From positions 1,359,001 through 1,423,000 of the forward strand of contig NZ_CP084541.1 in the NCBI RefSeq assembly GCF_020410765.1: a stretch of 64,000 nucleotides of DNA, given 5' to 3'. Both the position numbers and the translations under genes were made by a program. The stretch's first letter is position 1; each line of letters begins with the position of its first letter. The notes under the pieces were generated by a model. It was given only the letters and a program-made list of their open reading frames with translations. It searched no databases and had not been told where the DNA came from. The stretch comes from Streptomyces marincola. GTDB taxonomy: Bacteria; Actinomycetota; Actinomycetes; Streptomycetales; Streptomycetaceae. This document shows positions 49,868-59,171 of this stretch, piece by piece.

Positions 49868-51022
49868 TCAGCGCGCGGGGCCGCGTGCGCGCCCGGCGCG
49901 GGTGAGGACGTCGGTGTAGACCTCCTGGAGCGAGTCGAGCACGCGGTCGATCGTGAAACGCTCCCTGACCAGGCCGAACGCCGCGGCCGAGGCCCGCTCG
50001 TTCGCGGCGGGCTCCAGCAGGTCGAGGACGGCGGGCCCGATCCGTTCCGCGTCCGTGACCACCCGGCCGGCGCCCGCGCGTTCGACGTCGGCGGCCAGGC
50101 CCGTGGTGGCGCGGACGACGACGGGCGTGCCCACGGACATCGCCTCCAGGACGGAGACCGAGAACGCGTCCTGCTCCGACGGCAGCACGAACACGTCGGC
50201 GGCACGCAGGCGCGCCATCACCCGTTCGCGCCCGTCGACGGGGCCGACGGCGTCGAGGGCGTGCCGCACGCCGAGCCGCTCGGCGTGCGCGAGGGTCGCG
50301 GCCAGGGCCCCGGTGTCGGGCCCCGCCAGCACGAACCTGGCGTCGGGGTGCCGGGCGAGCACGGTCGGCATCGCGGACACGAAGTCCTCGGGCCGCTTCC
50401 CGGCCTGCACCCTGGCCAGGTACAGCACGGTGGGCGGACCGGCGGTGCGGCGCGGTGCCGCCTGCCCCGGCACGCCGTTGACGAGCCGGTACTGCCGTCC
50501 GATCGGCGCGGGCGCGACCACGGCGGCCGTCTCGCGCCGCTCCCGCTCGGTGAGGTACAGCACCGCGTCGGCCCGGCGCAGCACGCGCCGCGCCCCGAGC
50601 GCGTCGACGAGCCGGGCCACGGGCTTGTCGGTGGGGTCGACCATGCCGTGCGTCTGGAGCACCAGCGGCGTCCCGGCGCGGAGGGCGGCCAGCGCGAACG
50701 GCAGGGTGATCAGGTCGCGCATCAGGTGCACGTGAACGATGTCGGCCGAGGCCGCCCAGCGCGTGGCGCGGGACAGCAGCGCGGGCGAGGTGATGCCGCT
50801 GACCTCGAACCGGGGCAGCACGTGCCGGGCGCGGAAGAGCCGGACCGGCACGCCCTCCACCTCGCGCGGCAGCGGCCCGGGGCCGAACTCGTCGCCGAGC
50901 GCGGTCAGAACGGCCCGCTCCCCGCGCTCCCGCAGGGCGCGGACCTGGCTGAGCGCGACCCGCGTGGGTCCGCCGAACGCGTGCGTGGGCGTGTGCAGCG
51001 TCACCACGTGCAGGATTCTCAC
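49868..51022 (-). CDS. Glycosyltransferase family 4
   Basis: 384 aa. GT-B fold. N-terminal acceptor domain with AFGGPTRVALSQVRALRERG, then HVHLMRDLITLP and a C-terminal nucleotide-sugar domain with LYLARVQAGKRPEDFV and the E-x7-E motif EQDAFSVSVLEAMSVGTPVV. It probably transfers a hexose to the polymer repeat unit. GTG at 51022. The polysaccharide locus resumes here after the accessory block; 49716-49867 upstream has no gene. Confidence 0.9.
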   Translation of the reverse strand: MRILHVVTLHTPTHAFGGPTRVALSQVRALRERGERAVLTALGDEFGPGPLPREVEGVPVRLFRARHVLPRFEVSGITSPALLSRATRWAASADIVHVHLMRDLITLPFALAALRAGTPLVLQTHGMVDPTDKPVARLVDALGARRVLRRADAVLYLTERERRETAAVVAPAPIGRQYRLVNGVPGQAAPRRTAGPPTVLYLARVQAGKRPEDFVSAMPTVLARHPDARFVLAGPDTGALAATLAHAERLGVRHALDAVGPVDGRERVMARLRAADVFVLPSEQDAFSVSVLEAMSVGTPVVVRATTGLAADVERAGAGRVVTDAERIGPAVLDLLEPAANERASAAAFGLVRERFTIDRVLDSLQEVYTDVLTRAGRARGPAR

Positions 51023-51207
51023 CCGACCAGCCCCCCTCGGCCCGCCCCGTTTCCCCGGGCCGTGATTGTGTCACGGCGCGCCGACGACGGCCGTTCCGTG
51101 CGGGACGCCGGTGGCGCTGGAGTCGTTCAGGGGCCGCGGAACGCCTGGTTGCCTAACCTGGACGGAACGGCCCGGCGGCGCGGCCGGAGTGAGGAGGTTC
51201 CCGGCCC

Positions 51208-51696
51208 ATGTCCCTGTTCGACGAGCGCAGACGGCTGCCGCGCACTCTCGACATCGTTCAGTCCGTTTTCCTCGTGGCCTGCGTGGCCGGGGTGCCGCTG
51301 CTGTGGCCGCACACGCCCGATGTGCCGAGCCGGATCGCGATCGTGTGCTGCCTGGGCGTGCTGCCCGCCCTGATGCTGGCCTTCCACAGCCGGGTGCGGG
51401 TCGACGCGCGAACGGTGCGGCTGTCCCTGTTCCCCGTGTGGCGCAAGACGATCAGCCGGTCCGACATCGTCGGCTCCCGGCAGCGGCGGGTCTCGGTCCG
51501 CGACCTGAACGGCCTGGGGCTGCGGCCCACGCGGGACGGCGCGCTCGGCCTGGTGCTGCGCGGCGGGGACGCCGTGGAGATCGAGTTGGGCAGCGGCAAG
51601 CGCTACCTGGTCGGCACCGGCCGCCCGGCGGCCCTGCTGCGGGCGCTGGCCCCGGGACGCGGGGCCGGCGCCAGGGACGCGGCCTCGGCCCGCTGA
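51208..51696 (+). CDS. Membrane protein with PH-like domain
   Basis: 162 aa. Two membrane segments (about residues 15-55), then a beta-rich domain (VDARTVRLSLFPVWRKTISRS, GLVLRGGDAVEIELGSGK) like bacterial PH domains. GGAGG precedes the ATG. Function unknown. Confidence 0.7.
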   Translation: MSLFDERRRLPRTLDIVQSVFLVACVAGVPLLWPHTPDVPSRIAIVCCLGVLPALMLAFHSRVRVDARTVRLSLFPVWRKTISRSDIVGSRQRRVSVRDLNGLGLRPTRDGALGLVLRGGDAVEIELGSGKRYLVGTGRPAALLRALAPGRGAGARDAASAR

Positions 51697-51733
51697 CGCC
51701 GCGCGGCGCGGTTCCGCGCCAATTCCGCACCGG

Positions 51734-51886
51734 TCAGATGCCCGTCCGTTCCTTCGCGTCGCCGCGGGCCCGCCCGAGCCGGTCGCGCTCGATCTGCCGG
51801 GCCGCGGCGGCGGCGACGTGGGCGGGCGGCCCGGCGGGCCCGCCGCGCGGCATGGTGGTGGAGTACCTGCCGGTGGGCTCACTCAT
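51734..51886 (-). CDS. Small conserved-looking protein (50 aa)
   Basis: 50 aa: MSEPTGRYSTTMPRGG, then a basic helix AAAARQIERDRLGRARGD. GGGAGG lies 10 nt before the ATG at 51886. It is too short for a domain call. It lies between convergent and divergent neighbours and is supported only by its start signal and codon pattern. Confidence 0.45.
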   Translation of the reverse strand: MSEPTGRYSTTMPRGGPAGPPAHVAAAAARQIERDRLGRARGDAKERTGI

Positions 51887-51929
51887 GCCGCCCATCCTCC
51901 CCGTCCGCCGGCCGGGCCGGGGCGCGGGG

Positions 51930-52361
51930 TCATCGCGGGGTGGACGGGCGGTACATGCCGATCGAGTCGTGCGTCGCGGTGTCGAGGAACCCGAACTTCT
52001 CGTAGAGCAGCCGCGCCGGGCCGTCCGCGATCAGTGACACGTACGCGCTCGCCGGGGCGCGGCGGTCCAGTTCGGCCGTGAGGGCCGCCACGATGCGCCG
52101 GCCGAGGCCGCGGCCCTGGTGGTCGGGGTGCACGCAGATGTCGACGAGCTGGAACGCGGTGCCGCCGTCGCCGATGATCCGGCCCATGCCGACGGGCTGC
52201 CCCCGGTGTTCGAGCACCACGCCGTACCAGGTGCGGGGCAGGGCGAGCGCGACCGCTTCCGGTGCCCGGTCCGAGAGCCCGGCGTCGGTGCGCAGGCGGC
52301 GGAAGTCCTCGACGGAGGGCACTCCGGGAACCAGCGTGTAAGGGTCGTGCGTCGCGTTCAT
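51930..52361 (-). CDS. GNAT-family N-acetyltransferase
   Basis: 143 aa. Seen: GMGRIIGDGGTAFQLVDICV, the acetyl-CoA motif HPDHQGRGLGRRIVAAL and LYEKFGF. Substrate unknown. Start at 52361 (MNATHDPYTLVPG). Divergent from the polymerase gene. Confidence 0.9.
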   Translation of the reverse strand: MNATHDPYTLVPGVPSVEDFRRLRTDAGLSDRAPEAVALALPRTWYGVVLEHRGQPVGMGRIIGDGGTAFQLVDICVHPDHQGRGLGRRIVAALTAELDRRAPASAYVSLIADGPARLLYEKFGFLDTATHDSIGMYRPSTPR

Positions 52362-52493
52362 GCCTGACACGTTAGCCAACGGGCCCCTGTCCCGGAACGG
52401 CCGGGGCCGGGCGGCCGTACCGCCCGTGGGGCGGGTCCTGGGCCGACGGCGCGGCAAGTCCCGTGATCCGGCGCGGCCTTGGCGGTGGCGGCC

Positions 52494-52508
52494 TAGACTG
52501 GGCGGGTG
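52494..52508 (+). promoter_or_regulatory. Leaderless promoter of the polymerase gene
   Basis: TAGACT at 52494-52499, six bases, then the GTG at 52506. No ribosome site. This spacing marks a leaderless start. Confidence 0.5.
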
Positions 52509-53948
52509 ACGGTTGAGGTGCCCGGCAGGGCCGTGCTGTCCCGGCCGTTGTCGGTGCCGCTCATCGGCGGCCTCGTGGGGGCGCTGCCGCTCGTGGTGGC
52601 GGCGCAGCCGGGCGTGGGCCTGCGCGACACGACGTTCTGGCTCCAGCTCGTGGTCGCCTGCTACGCCGGGGTCCGGCTGTCCGCGATGGTGCTCTCGGGC
52701 AGGCGGCGGCTGATCCAGGGCGCGTTCTGGCTGTTCGGCTACCTGGCGATGGGCATCGCGCCGCTCGCGCAGAGCGTGCTCGGCCGCGACCCGACGCCCG
52801 TGCTCGGGCCGCGCGGCGACACCGAGATGGCGACGGTGCTCGTGCTGTGCGGGATGGTCGCCTTCGACGTGGGCGCGCTGCTGGCGCGGCACCGGCCGCC
52901 GACGCGGCGCGTGCGCCGGCCCGCGGCCCGTGTGCACCGCGGGCGGCTGTACCTGCTGGTGGCGCTCGCGTACGTGGCGAGCGCGCTGCTGATCGTGCGG
53001 CTCGGCGGCCCCGAGGTGTTCTTCACGAGCCGCCAGGAGATCAGCAGCACGTTGAACGAGGCGACCGGCGGCGGGGCGGGGGACGCCGGCGGCGAGGCGG
53101 GCAACGCGCTGCTGCGCGGCTTCGGCACGGTGCCCGCGATGCTGGCGCTGCTGTTCCTCACGCGCTGGCTGGTGACCTCGCGCGCGGCGCGGCGCAGCCC
53201 GGCCGTGCTGCTTCCGTGGGCCGGGCTGATCGTCGTCAACACGATCGTCAACAACCCGATTTCCAACCCGCGGTACTGGTTCCTGACGGTGCTGTTCGCG
53301 CTGCTGTTCACGGTGTTCCCGCGCAGCCCGGTGATGTACCGGGCCGCGCTGGCGCTCGGCGTGGTGATCGCGTTGCTGATCTTCCCGTTCACCGACCGCT
53401 TCCGGTACGACGAGGACGGGCGGCAGCCGGTGGAGACCGACGCGCTGCTCGAACCCCTGGTCGTCAAGGACTACGACCAGGTGAACATGCTGGCGAACAC
53501 GATCACGTTCGCCGGTGACGGCAACGGGCACAGCTACGGGGAGCAGGTGGCGGGCGCCGCGCTGTTCTGGGTGCCGCGCAGCATGTGGGAGGACAAGCCG
53601 CAGGACACCGGGTTCCTGGTGGGCGGCTGGATGGGCACCAACAGCGCCAACCTGTCGTCCCCGCTGTGGGCCGAGCTGTGGCTGGACTTCGGCGGGCTCG
53701 GCATGACGGTCGGCTTCCTGGCGGTGGGCTACTTCGCGGCCCGCACCGACCGGCGGTACGTGACGCGGACGGTGGACGACCCCTCGCCGGGGAACGTGCT
53801 GGCCGTGGTGGTGCCGGTGCTCGCCGGGTACAGCTTCATCCTGCTGCGCGGCTCGCTGCTCCAGGCGTCGGGCCGCATCGGCATCGCCGTCCTGTGCGTG
53901 CTGCTGGTGACGACGCTGCGCGACGATCCGCGCGCCCGGCTGCGCTGA
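52506..53948 (+). CDS. Wzy-like polysaccharide repeat-unit polymerase
   Basis: 480 aa, about eleven membrane segments and a large loop (about residues 310-395: FRYDEDGRQPVETD, NMLANTITFAGDGNGHSYG, WVPRSMWEDKPQDTG). This layout and the VPRSMWEDKP motif are typical of O-antigen-polymerase-like proteins. It would link lipid-bound repeat units outside the membrane. GTG at 52506 with a leaderless -10 box. Confidence 0.8.
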   Translation: MTVEVPGRAVLSRPLSVPLIGGLVGALPLVVAAQPGVGLRDTTFWLQLVVACYAGVRLSAMVLSGRRRLIQGAFWLFGYLAMGIAPLAQSVLGRDPTPVLGPRGDTEMATVLVLCGMVAFDVGALLARHRPPTRRVRRPAARVHRGRLYLLVALAYVASALLIVRLGGPEVFFTSRQEISSTLNEATGGGAGDAGGEAGNALLRGFGTVPAMLALLFLTRWLVTSRAARRSPAVLLPWAGLIVVNTIVNNPISNPRYWFLTVLFALLFTVFPRSPVMYRAALALGVVIALLIFPFTDRFRYDEDGRQPVETDALLEPLVVKDYDQVNMLANTITFAGDGNGHSYGEQVAGAALFWVPRSMWEDKPQDTGFLVGGWMGTNSANLSSPLWAELWLDFGGLGMTVGFLAVGYFAARTDRRYVTRTVDDPSPGNVLAVVVPVLAGYSFILLRGSLLQASGRIGIAVLCVLLVTTLRDDPRARLR

Positions 53949-54017
53949 GCGGCGGCGCGAGCCGCGCGCCCGGCGGTATCCGACGGCGTCCGGAGAAAAT
54001 CAGCGAGCCCGGCGGGC

Positions 54018-54590
54018 TCAGCGGACGACGTCGAAGACGTTCAGTTGCAGTCCATTGGAGAACGCCCGGTGCTCGGTCAGCTCCAACTTCTGGGCGTCCT
54101 TGTCCGTGTCGCTGAACAGCCGCTTGCCCGCGCCGAGCAGCAGCGGGAACACCAGCAGGTGGTAGCGGTCGATCAGGCCGGCGTCCGAGAGGGCGCGGTT
54201 GAGGGTCGCGCTCCCGTGGACGATGACCGGGCCGCCCTCGGTCTCCTTCAGCGCGGCGACCTCGTCGAGCGAGCGCAGGATCGCGGTGTCGCCCCAGTCG
54301 GTGACCAGGGCGTCCTCGGTGAGCGTGGTGGAGACGACGTACTTCGGCATCGCCTTGTAGCCGGCGAAGTCCTCCATGCCGGGCCAGACCGGGCTGAACG
54401 CCTCGTAGCTGACCCGGCCGAGCAGCAGCGCGGCGGACTCGCGCTGCTCGCGGTCCTTGATCTCGTACGCCTCGGGAACGAACTCGATGTCCTTGAAGGT
54501 CCAGCCGGAGTTCCGGTAGCCGGGCTCGCCGCCCGGGGCCTCCACGACGCCGTCGAGCGAGACGAAAGCGGTGCTGATGAGGGTGCGCAT
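54018..54590 (-). CDS. Dihydrofolate reductase family (RibD C-terminal domain) protein
   Basis: 190 aa. Starts MRTLISTAFVSLDGVVEAPGG, then LLLGRVSYEAF, YVVSTTL, GGPVIVHGSATLNRALSD, LLVFPLLLGAGKRLF: the RibD-C/YwjB family. It probably reduces a small substrate with NADPH; the substrate is unknown. It looks unrelated to the polymer genes around it. Confidence 0.88.
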   Translation of the reverse strand: MRTLISTAFVSLDGVVEAPGGEPGYRNSGWTFKDIEFVPEAYEIKDREQRESAALLLGRVSYEAFSPVWPGMEDFAGYKAMPKYVVSTTLTEDALVTDWGDTAILRSLDEVAALKETEGGPVIVHGSATLNRALSDAGLIDRYHLLVFPLLLGAGKRLFSDTDKDAQKLELTEHRAFSNGLQLNVFDVVR

Positions 54591-54683
54591 GCCCGTCCTC
54601 CTGGTGTCCGGTGGGGGTGGGCCGCCGGTGCGGCCGGTGCCGGTGCCCGCCGCGGCCCCGCGGCCGTGCCGTGCACCGGCTCG

Positions 54684-55973
54684 TTACTGAGACCGGGAGT
54701 CGCGCGGAGACTCATCGGTCGCGGCGTCCGCGTCCTCGGCGGCCCGCGCGCGCTCGTGCCCCGGGCGCCCGACGACGGTGCGCAGTTCGAGCGCGACCCG
54801 CAGCCACACCGCCGCGGCCTTCGCCGCCGAGCCGGCCGCGAGGCCCCACGCGGCGCCCGTGACCCCGCCGACGGCGTAGCCGGCGATCAGGCAGCACACG
54901 GCGAACGCCGAGAAGACGAGCTGGATGGGCAGCGTGGCGCGCGGCACCAGCACCCGCAGCATCAGCAGGCCGCAGGTGCCGAGCGCCATCGCCGCGTACT
55001 GGGTGCCGGTCGCGGGCAGCAGGTCGACCGCCACGTGCCACGTGTCGCCGAGCAGCGCGCGCCCCGCGCCGTCCGGCAGCAGCGCGAGTGCGGCGGTGAG
55101 CGCCACCGCGAGCGCCGCGAGCGCGCCGCCCGCGCCCACGGCGGCGCGGGCCTGCGCGTGCGCGCCCGGCCAGCGGCGCAGCAGCGGCGGGCCGAAGCCG
55201 GTGGCGGCGTTGAACAGGACGTTCAACGGCCCGAACAGGGTGGTCGCCCCCCGCAGCGCGCCGACGGCCACGGCGCTGCCGAACAGGCCGAGGCCGATGA
55301 CGGCGGCCTGCGTCCCGGCGTTCCCGACCCCGAACTCGATCGCGAACCGCCGCCCGAGGTGCCGCCGTTCCAGCAGCGCGGCCGGCCTGAACCCGCGGCT
55401 GCCGCGCGTCAGGCGCGCCAGCAGCAGCGCGGACAGCGCGAGCGCGGGCAGCGCGCCCACGCCCCACACCAGCACCATCCGCCCGGCGCCCGAGCCCTGC
55501 GGCTGCGCCAGCAGCAGGGGCAGCACGACGGCGCAGCGCAGCAGGTCGGACAGCAGCGCCAGGTGCGGGCGGCGCAGCGCGGCGAACGCGTATCGCAGCA
55601 CGTCCTGGGTGAGCACGACCGGGAGCACCGCGCCGAGCGCCGCGAGTCCCGCGGCCGTCCGGCCCGGCAGCGCGACCGTCGCGGCGGCGAGCAGCGCGCC
55701 GATCGCGGCCGAGGCCGCGAGGGTGAAGGCCGCGGAGTCGCGGCAGTGCCGGTGCAGTTCGGCGTCGCCGCCGCGGCGCAGGGTCAGGGCCTGCCCGACG
55801 TAGGCGCTGCCGAGGCCGAGCAGCACGGTGAACACGGTGTAGACGATGGCGAACGCCGCGAAGGCGTCGACGGTGGCCAAGCGGGCCACGCACACCACGA
55901 CGGCGATGTTGGTGAACGCCGCCACGCCCTGATCCGCTATGGAGGCCGTGGCGGCCGAGGTGAATCTGCTCAC
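54684..55973 (-). CDS. Wzx-like polysaccharide flippase
   Basis: 429 aa, twelve or so membrane segments, MATE/Wzx-type composition (TSAATASIADQGVAAFTNIA at the start, LLGLGSAYVGQALTLRRGG). It would flip lipid-linked repeat units outward. GTG at 55973 overlaps the wzz-like stop. Last gene of the three-gene operon 59016-54684. Confidence 0.82.
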   Translation of the reverse strand: MSRFTSAATASIADQGVAAFTNIAVVVCVARLATVDAFAAFAIVYTVFTVLLGLGSAYVGQALTLRRGGDAELHRHCRDSAAFTLAASAAIGALLAAATVALPGRTAAGLAALGAVLPVVLTQDVLRYAFAALRRPHLALLSDLLRCAVVLPLLLAQPQGSGAGRMVLVWGVGALPALALSALLLARLTRGSRGFRPAALLERRHLGRRFAIEFGVGNAGTQAAVIGLGLFGSAVAVGALRGATTLFGPLNVLFNAATGFGPPLLRRWPGAHAQARAAVGAGGALAALAVALTAALALLPDGAGRALLGDTWHVAVDLLPATGTQYAAMALGTCGLLMLRVLVPRATLPIQLVFSAFAVCCLIAGYAVGGVTGAAWGLAAGSAAKAAAVWLRVALELRTVVGRPGHERARAAEDADAATDESPRDSRSQ

Positions 55974-57742
55974 TGCCGGGAGGAACCGTCTTCCAGGTCG
56001 CTGGGGTCGAGAACGCGCAGGCCGAGGGTTTCCGAGCCGACGTCGCGGTACTCGGGCGGAACGCCGCGCGAGCGCCGGTCCCCGTCGCGCTGGCGCTGTA
56101 CCGCCGTGCCGGCCGCCTGCCGGCCGGCGTGGTACCCGTCCTGCGGGCCTGCCTCCTCGGCGGGGGCCGTCTCGCCGCGGGCCGGCTCCTGGCCGCCGCC
56201 CCAGGAGTGCAGCACGGCGCCGAGCAGCAACCCGCCCGCTCCGACGACGAGTTCGCGGACGCGGGCGAGGTCGTCGCGCCGCACCTGGGAGGGGTCGCAG
56301 ACGACCACGACGCCGTCCACGCGGTCGACCAGGGCGATGGCGTCGGCGTAGGACAGGACGGCCGGGGCCAGGACGACGACGACGGCGCCCTTGGTGTCGG
56401 CGTGCCCGATCAGCCGCGTGGCGGCGTGGGAGGTCAGCGCGCGCGGCACGTTGCGCACGCGGCGGCCGGGGACCAGGTCGAAGATGCCGGACTCGCCCGC
56501 GTCGATGGGCACCCGGACCCGGCCGGGCCAGCCGCCGTCCGCGCCGCCGGGCCCGCCGGCCCAGCCGGGGCGGACCCCGTCGGCGTGCCGCAGCTGCTCG
56601 GTGAGGGTCGGGGTGCGCAGGTCGGCCTCGACGAGCAGCGGGTCCATGCCCATCTCGGCGAACGCGGCGCTGAGGTTGACCGACGTGGCCAGCGGGGCCT
56701 CTATGGTGCCGCGCGGCGCGACCACCAGCAGCCTGCGGCGCTGCGCGAACGACTCGTCATAGGCGAGGCGGAACGCGACCGACCGGTACTCCTCCGCGAG
56801 CCGCCCCTCGGCGAGCAGCTGGTCGGGGTGGTCGCGGCCGGTGCGCGGCAGGACACCGAGCACCGGGGCGCGCAGCGCGCGCGTGACGTCGCCAGGGGAG
56901 CGCACGGTGGGGTCGAACACCAGGCGGACCCACGCGGCGAGCAGCCCGAGTCCGATGCCGACGATGTAGCCGAGGCCGAGCAGCAGCGGCAGTCCTGGGC
57001 CCGAGGGGCTGCCGGGCACGCCGGCCTCGGTGATGACCCGGCCACCGCTGGTGTCGAGCGCGCGCAGGCTGGAGATCTGGGCGTTGATCTCGGAGATCTG
57101 CCCCGTGACCGTGCTGAGGTCGGCGACGGCCGTGTCGTAGCCGCTGCCGCCGGCCAGCCCGTCGATGTCGCCCTCGAGTTCCGCACGGCGTTCCAGCAGC
57201 GGCTCGCGCTGCGCTTCGAGGGAGGCCACGTTGTGCGCGATGGTCTCCTCGGCGTCGGCCCGCCGGTTGCCCAGGTAGGCGGTGACGAACGCGTTGGCGC
57301 GCTCGGCGGCGAGGTAGGGGTCGCCGGCCGAGTAGGCGAAGCGCAGCACCTCGGTGTTGGGCGGGTTGGTGACGGCAAGGCCGCGGCCGAGCCCTGGCGC
57401 GGCCTCGGGCGCCAGGCCCAGCTCCTCGGCGGCCCGCCGGGCGACGAGGTCGCTGACGGCGGTGCGGCGTTCTGAGCCCATCGCGACCCGGTCGACGGGC
57501 GTGCCGGCGAACGGGTCGGCCGTGGGCGTCCTGACGGTGACCTCGGCGGTGGCGATGTAGGTCTCGTTGGCCGCGAGGCCGAGCCAGCCGCCGCCGGCCA
57601 GGCCGAGGAGGATGCCGCACACGATGAGCAGCCGGTAGCGCAGCAGTTGCCTGAACTGGTCGCGCAGCTGGTCGGGTTCGTCGTAGGGATGGGTGCCGCC
57701 CGGGCCCGCGGCGGCCCGGGTGTCCTCGCGCGGTGCGCTCAT
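55970..57742 (-). CDS. Wzz/BY-kinase-like chain-length protein with degenerate kinase domain
   Basis: 590 aa. Wzz domain with membrane segments at about residues 36-56 and 255-275 and a coiled loop between. The cytosolic part (about 310-500) resembles BY-kinases: FRLAYDESFAQRRRLLVVAP and the Walker A'-like LLVEADLRTP. The P-loop position reads PRGTIEAPLATSVNL without Gly-Lys-Ser/Thr, and the Walker B Asp is replaced (VVVVLAPAVLSYADA). It probably controls chain length without kinase activity. 4-nt overlaps with both neighbours. Confidence 0.85.
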   Translation of the reverse strand: MSAPREDTRAAAGPGGTHPYDEPDQLRDQFRQLLRYRLLIVCGILLGLAGGGWLGLAANETYIATAEVTVRTPTADPFAGTPVDRVAMGSERRTAVSDLVARRAAEELGLAPEAAPGLGRGLAVTNPPNTEVLRFAYSAGDPYLAAERANAFVTAYLGNRRADAEETIAHNVASLEAQREPLLERRAELEGDIDGLAGGSGYDTAVADLSTVTGQISEINAQISSLRALDTSGGRVITEAGVPGSPSGPGLPLLLGLGYIVGIGLGLLAAWVRLVFDPTVRSPGDVTRALRAPVLGVLPRTGRDHPDQLLAEGRLAEEYRSVAFRLAYDESFAQRRRLLVVAPRGTIEAPLATSVNLSAAFAEMGMDPLLVEADLRTPTLTEQLRHADGVRPGWAGGPGGADGGWPGRVRVPIDAGESGIFDLVPGRRVRNVPRALTSHAATRLIGHADTKGAVVVVLAPAVLSYADAIALVDRVDGVVVVCDPSQVRRDDLARVRELVVGAGGLLLGAVLHSWGGGQEPARGETAPAEEAGPQDGYHAGRQAAGTAVQRQRDGDRRSRGVPPEYRDVGSETLGLRVLDPSDLEDGSSRQ

Positions 57743-59016
57743 GCGGGCCTCTCCCCCTCACCGGCCGGCTGCCCCGGCCGCGCGGTGGCGCGCCGGCCGC
57801 CGAGGGCCAGCGCCTCGTCGAGCAGTGCGGTGACGCGCCGCAGCCCGGCGGCGCGCGACAGGTGCGCCTCGGCGTACGCGGCGCCGCGCGCGCCGGCCGC
57901 GTCGGCCGCCGCCGGGTCGGCGGCGAACGCGCGGGCCGCGGCGGCCAGCGCGGCCGGGTCCTCGGGCGGGACGACGCGGCCCGCGCCGGAGGCGCGGACC
58001 TCGGCCGCGGTGCCGCCGCCCTCGGCGACGGCGGCCAGGACGGGCCGGGCGGCGCGGAAGTAGGAGGTCAGCTTGGACGGCACGCTCATGTCGAGCACGG
58101 CGGCCCGCTGGGTGACGACGAGCACGTCGGCGGCGGCGAGCACGTCGGGGAAGTCGTCCGCGGCGGCGGGCGGCAGGAGTTCGGCGTTCGGCACGCCGGA
58201 CGCCAGCCGGGCCAGCCGGGCCCGCTGGCTGCCCTCGCCCATGAGCACCACGTGCAGTCCCGGGTCGTGGCGCGCGGTGTCGATCAGGACGTCGAGCCCC
58301 TGCTTGAGGCCCATGTTGCCCGAGTGCAGCAGGACGGTGCGGTCCTCGGGCCAGCCCAGGCGCCGGCGCGTCCGGGCGCGCGGGGCCGAAGGGCCGGGCA
58401 CGTGCGACCAGTTGGGCACGAGGCGGACGCGGTCCTCCGGCACGCCCAGGGCCGCCAGGCGCGGGCGGAAGGTGTCGTGGATGACGCCGACCAGGGTCGC
58501 GCCGCGCAGCATGCGGCGCTCGGCCGCGGCGGCGGCGCCGGCCGCCCGGCCGCCGCCCGCGATGCCGCTCTGCGCGGCTGCCGCGCCCATCAGGTCCTGC
58601 ACCACGGGGACATAGGGGACGCCGTGCCGGCGCGCGACGCGGGCGGCGAGCAGCCCGCCGGCGAGGCTGGGCACTTGGGCGAGCACGGCGTCGGGCCGGC
58701 CGGTGCGCGGGGGCGCGAGCAGGCCGCCGGCGAGGATCGACGCCTCGTACACAGCGCGCCTGAGCGCGGTCTGCCGCGGCGGAACGGTGTGCCTGCGGCG
58801 GTGGACGCGCACGCCCCCGCGCTCCTCCGTGACCCGCAGCGCGCCGCGGTAGGCCGGATCGAGGCGCCAGGCCGGGTAGTGCGGCATCCCGGCGAGCACG
58901 TGCACCTCGGCGCCGCGGGCCGCGGCGAGGTGTTCCGCGATCTGGGTGGCGTACGGGCCGATTCCGGCCTGCTCGGGTGCGTAGTTGGTGGAAACGAGCA
59001 GCAGCCGTTCGCCCAC
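57739..59016 (-). CDS. WcaI-like glycosyltransferase family 4
   Basis: 425 aa. Starts LLLVSTNYAPEQAGIGPYATQIAEHL and MPHYPAWRLDPAYRG, as in WcaI-type fucosyl- or hexosyltransferases; the C-terminal GT-B domain has LLHSGNMGLKQGLDVLID and DMSVPSKLTSYFRAARPV. It probably adds a sugar (fucose is possible given fcl and gmd). GTG at 59016 with GGGGAAAGGGG upstream. First gene of the operon. Confidence 0.88.
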   Translation of the reverse strand: MGERLLLVSTNYAPEQAGIGPYATQIAEHLAAARGAEVHVLAGMPHYPAWRLDPAYRGALRVTEERGGVRVHRRRHTVPPRQTALRRAVYEASILAGGLLAPPRTGRPDAVLAQVPSLAGGLLAARVARRHGVPYVPVVQDLMGAAAAQSGIAGGGRAAGAAAAAERRMLRGATLVGVIHDTFRPRLAALGVPEDRVRLVPNWSHVPGPSAPRARTRRRLGWPEDRTVLLHSGNMGLKQGLDVLIDTARHDPGLHVVLMGEGSQRARLARLASGVPNAELLPPAAADDFPDVLAAADVLVVTQRAAVLDMSVPSKLTSYFRAARPVLAAVAEGGGTAAEVRASGAGRVVPPEDPAALAAAARAFAADPAAADAAGARGAAYAEAHLSRAAGLRRVTALLDEALALGGRRATARPGQPAGEGERPA

Positions 59017-59171
59017 TGTCGAACCCCTTTCCCCCCGGCAGAGCCTCCCCTGCGTCGGGGGTCGGTATCAGCCTATCCGCAGAAAAGCGCGCGGTGTGAC
59101 GCTATGGTCTCCGTGACGGGCCGACGTGAAGACTACGTGAAGTCATCGGAGCCGGTGGGGGGTTCGGACGG

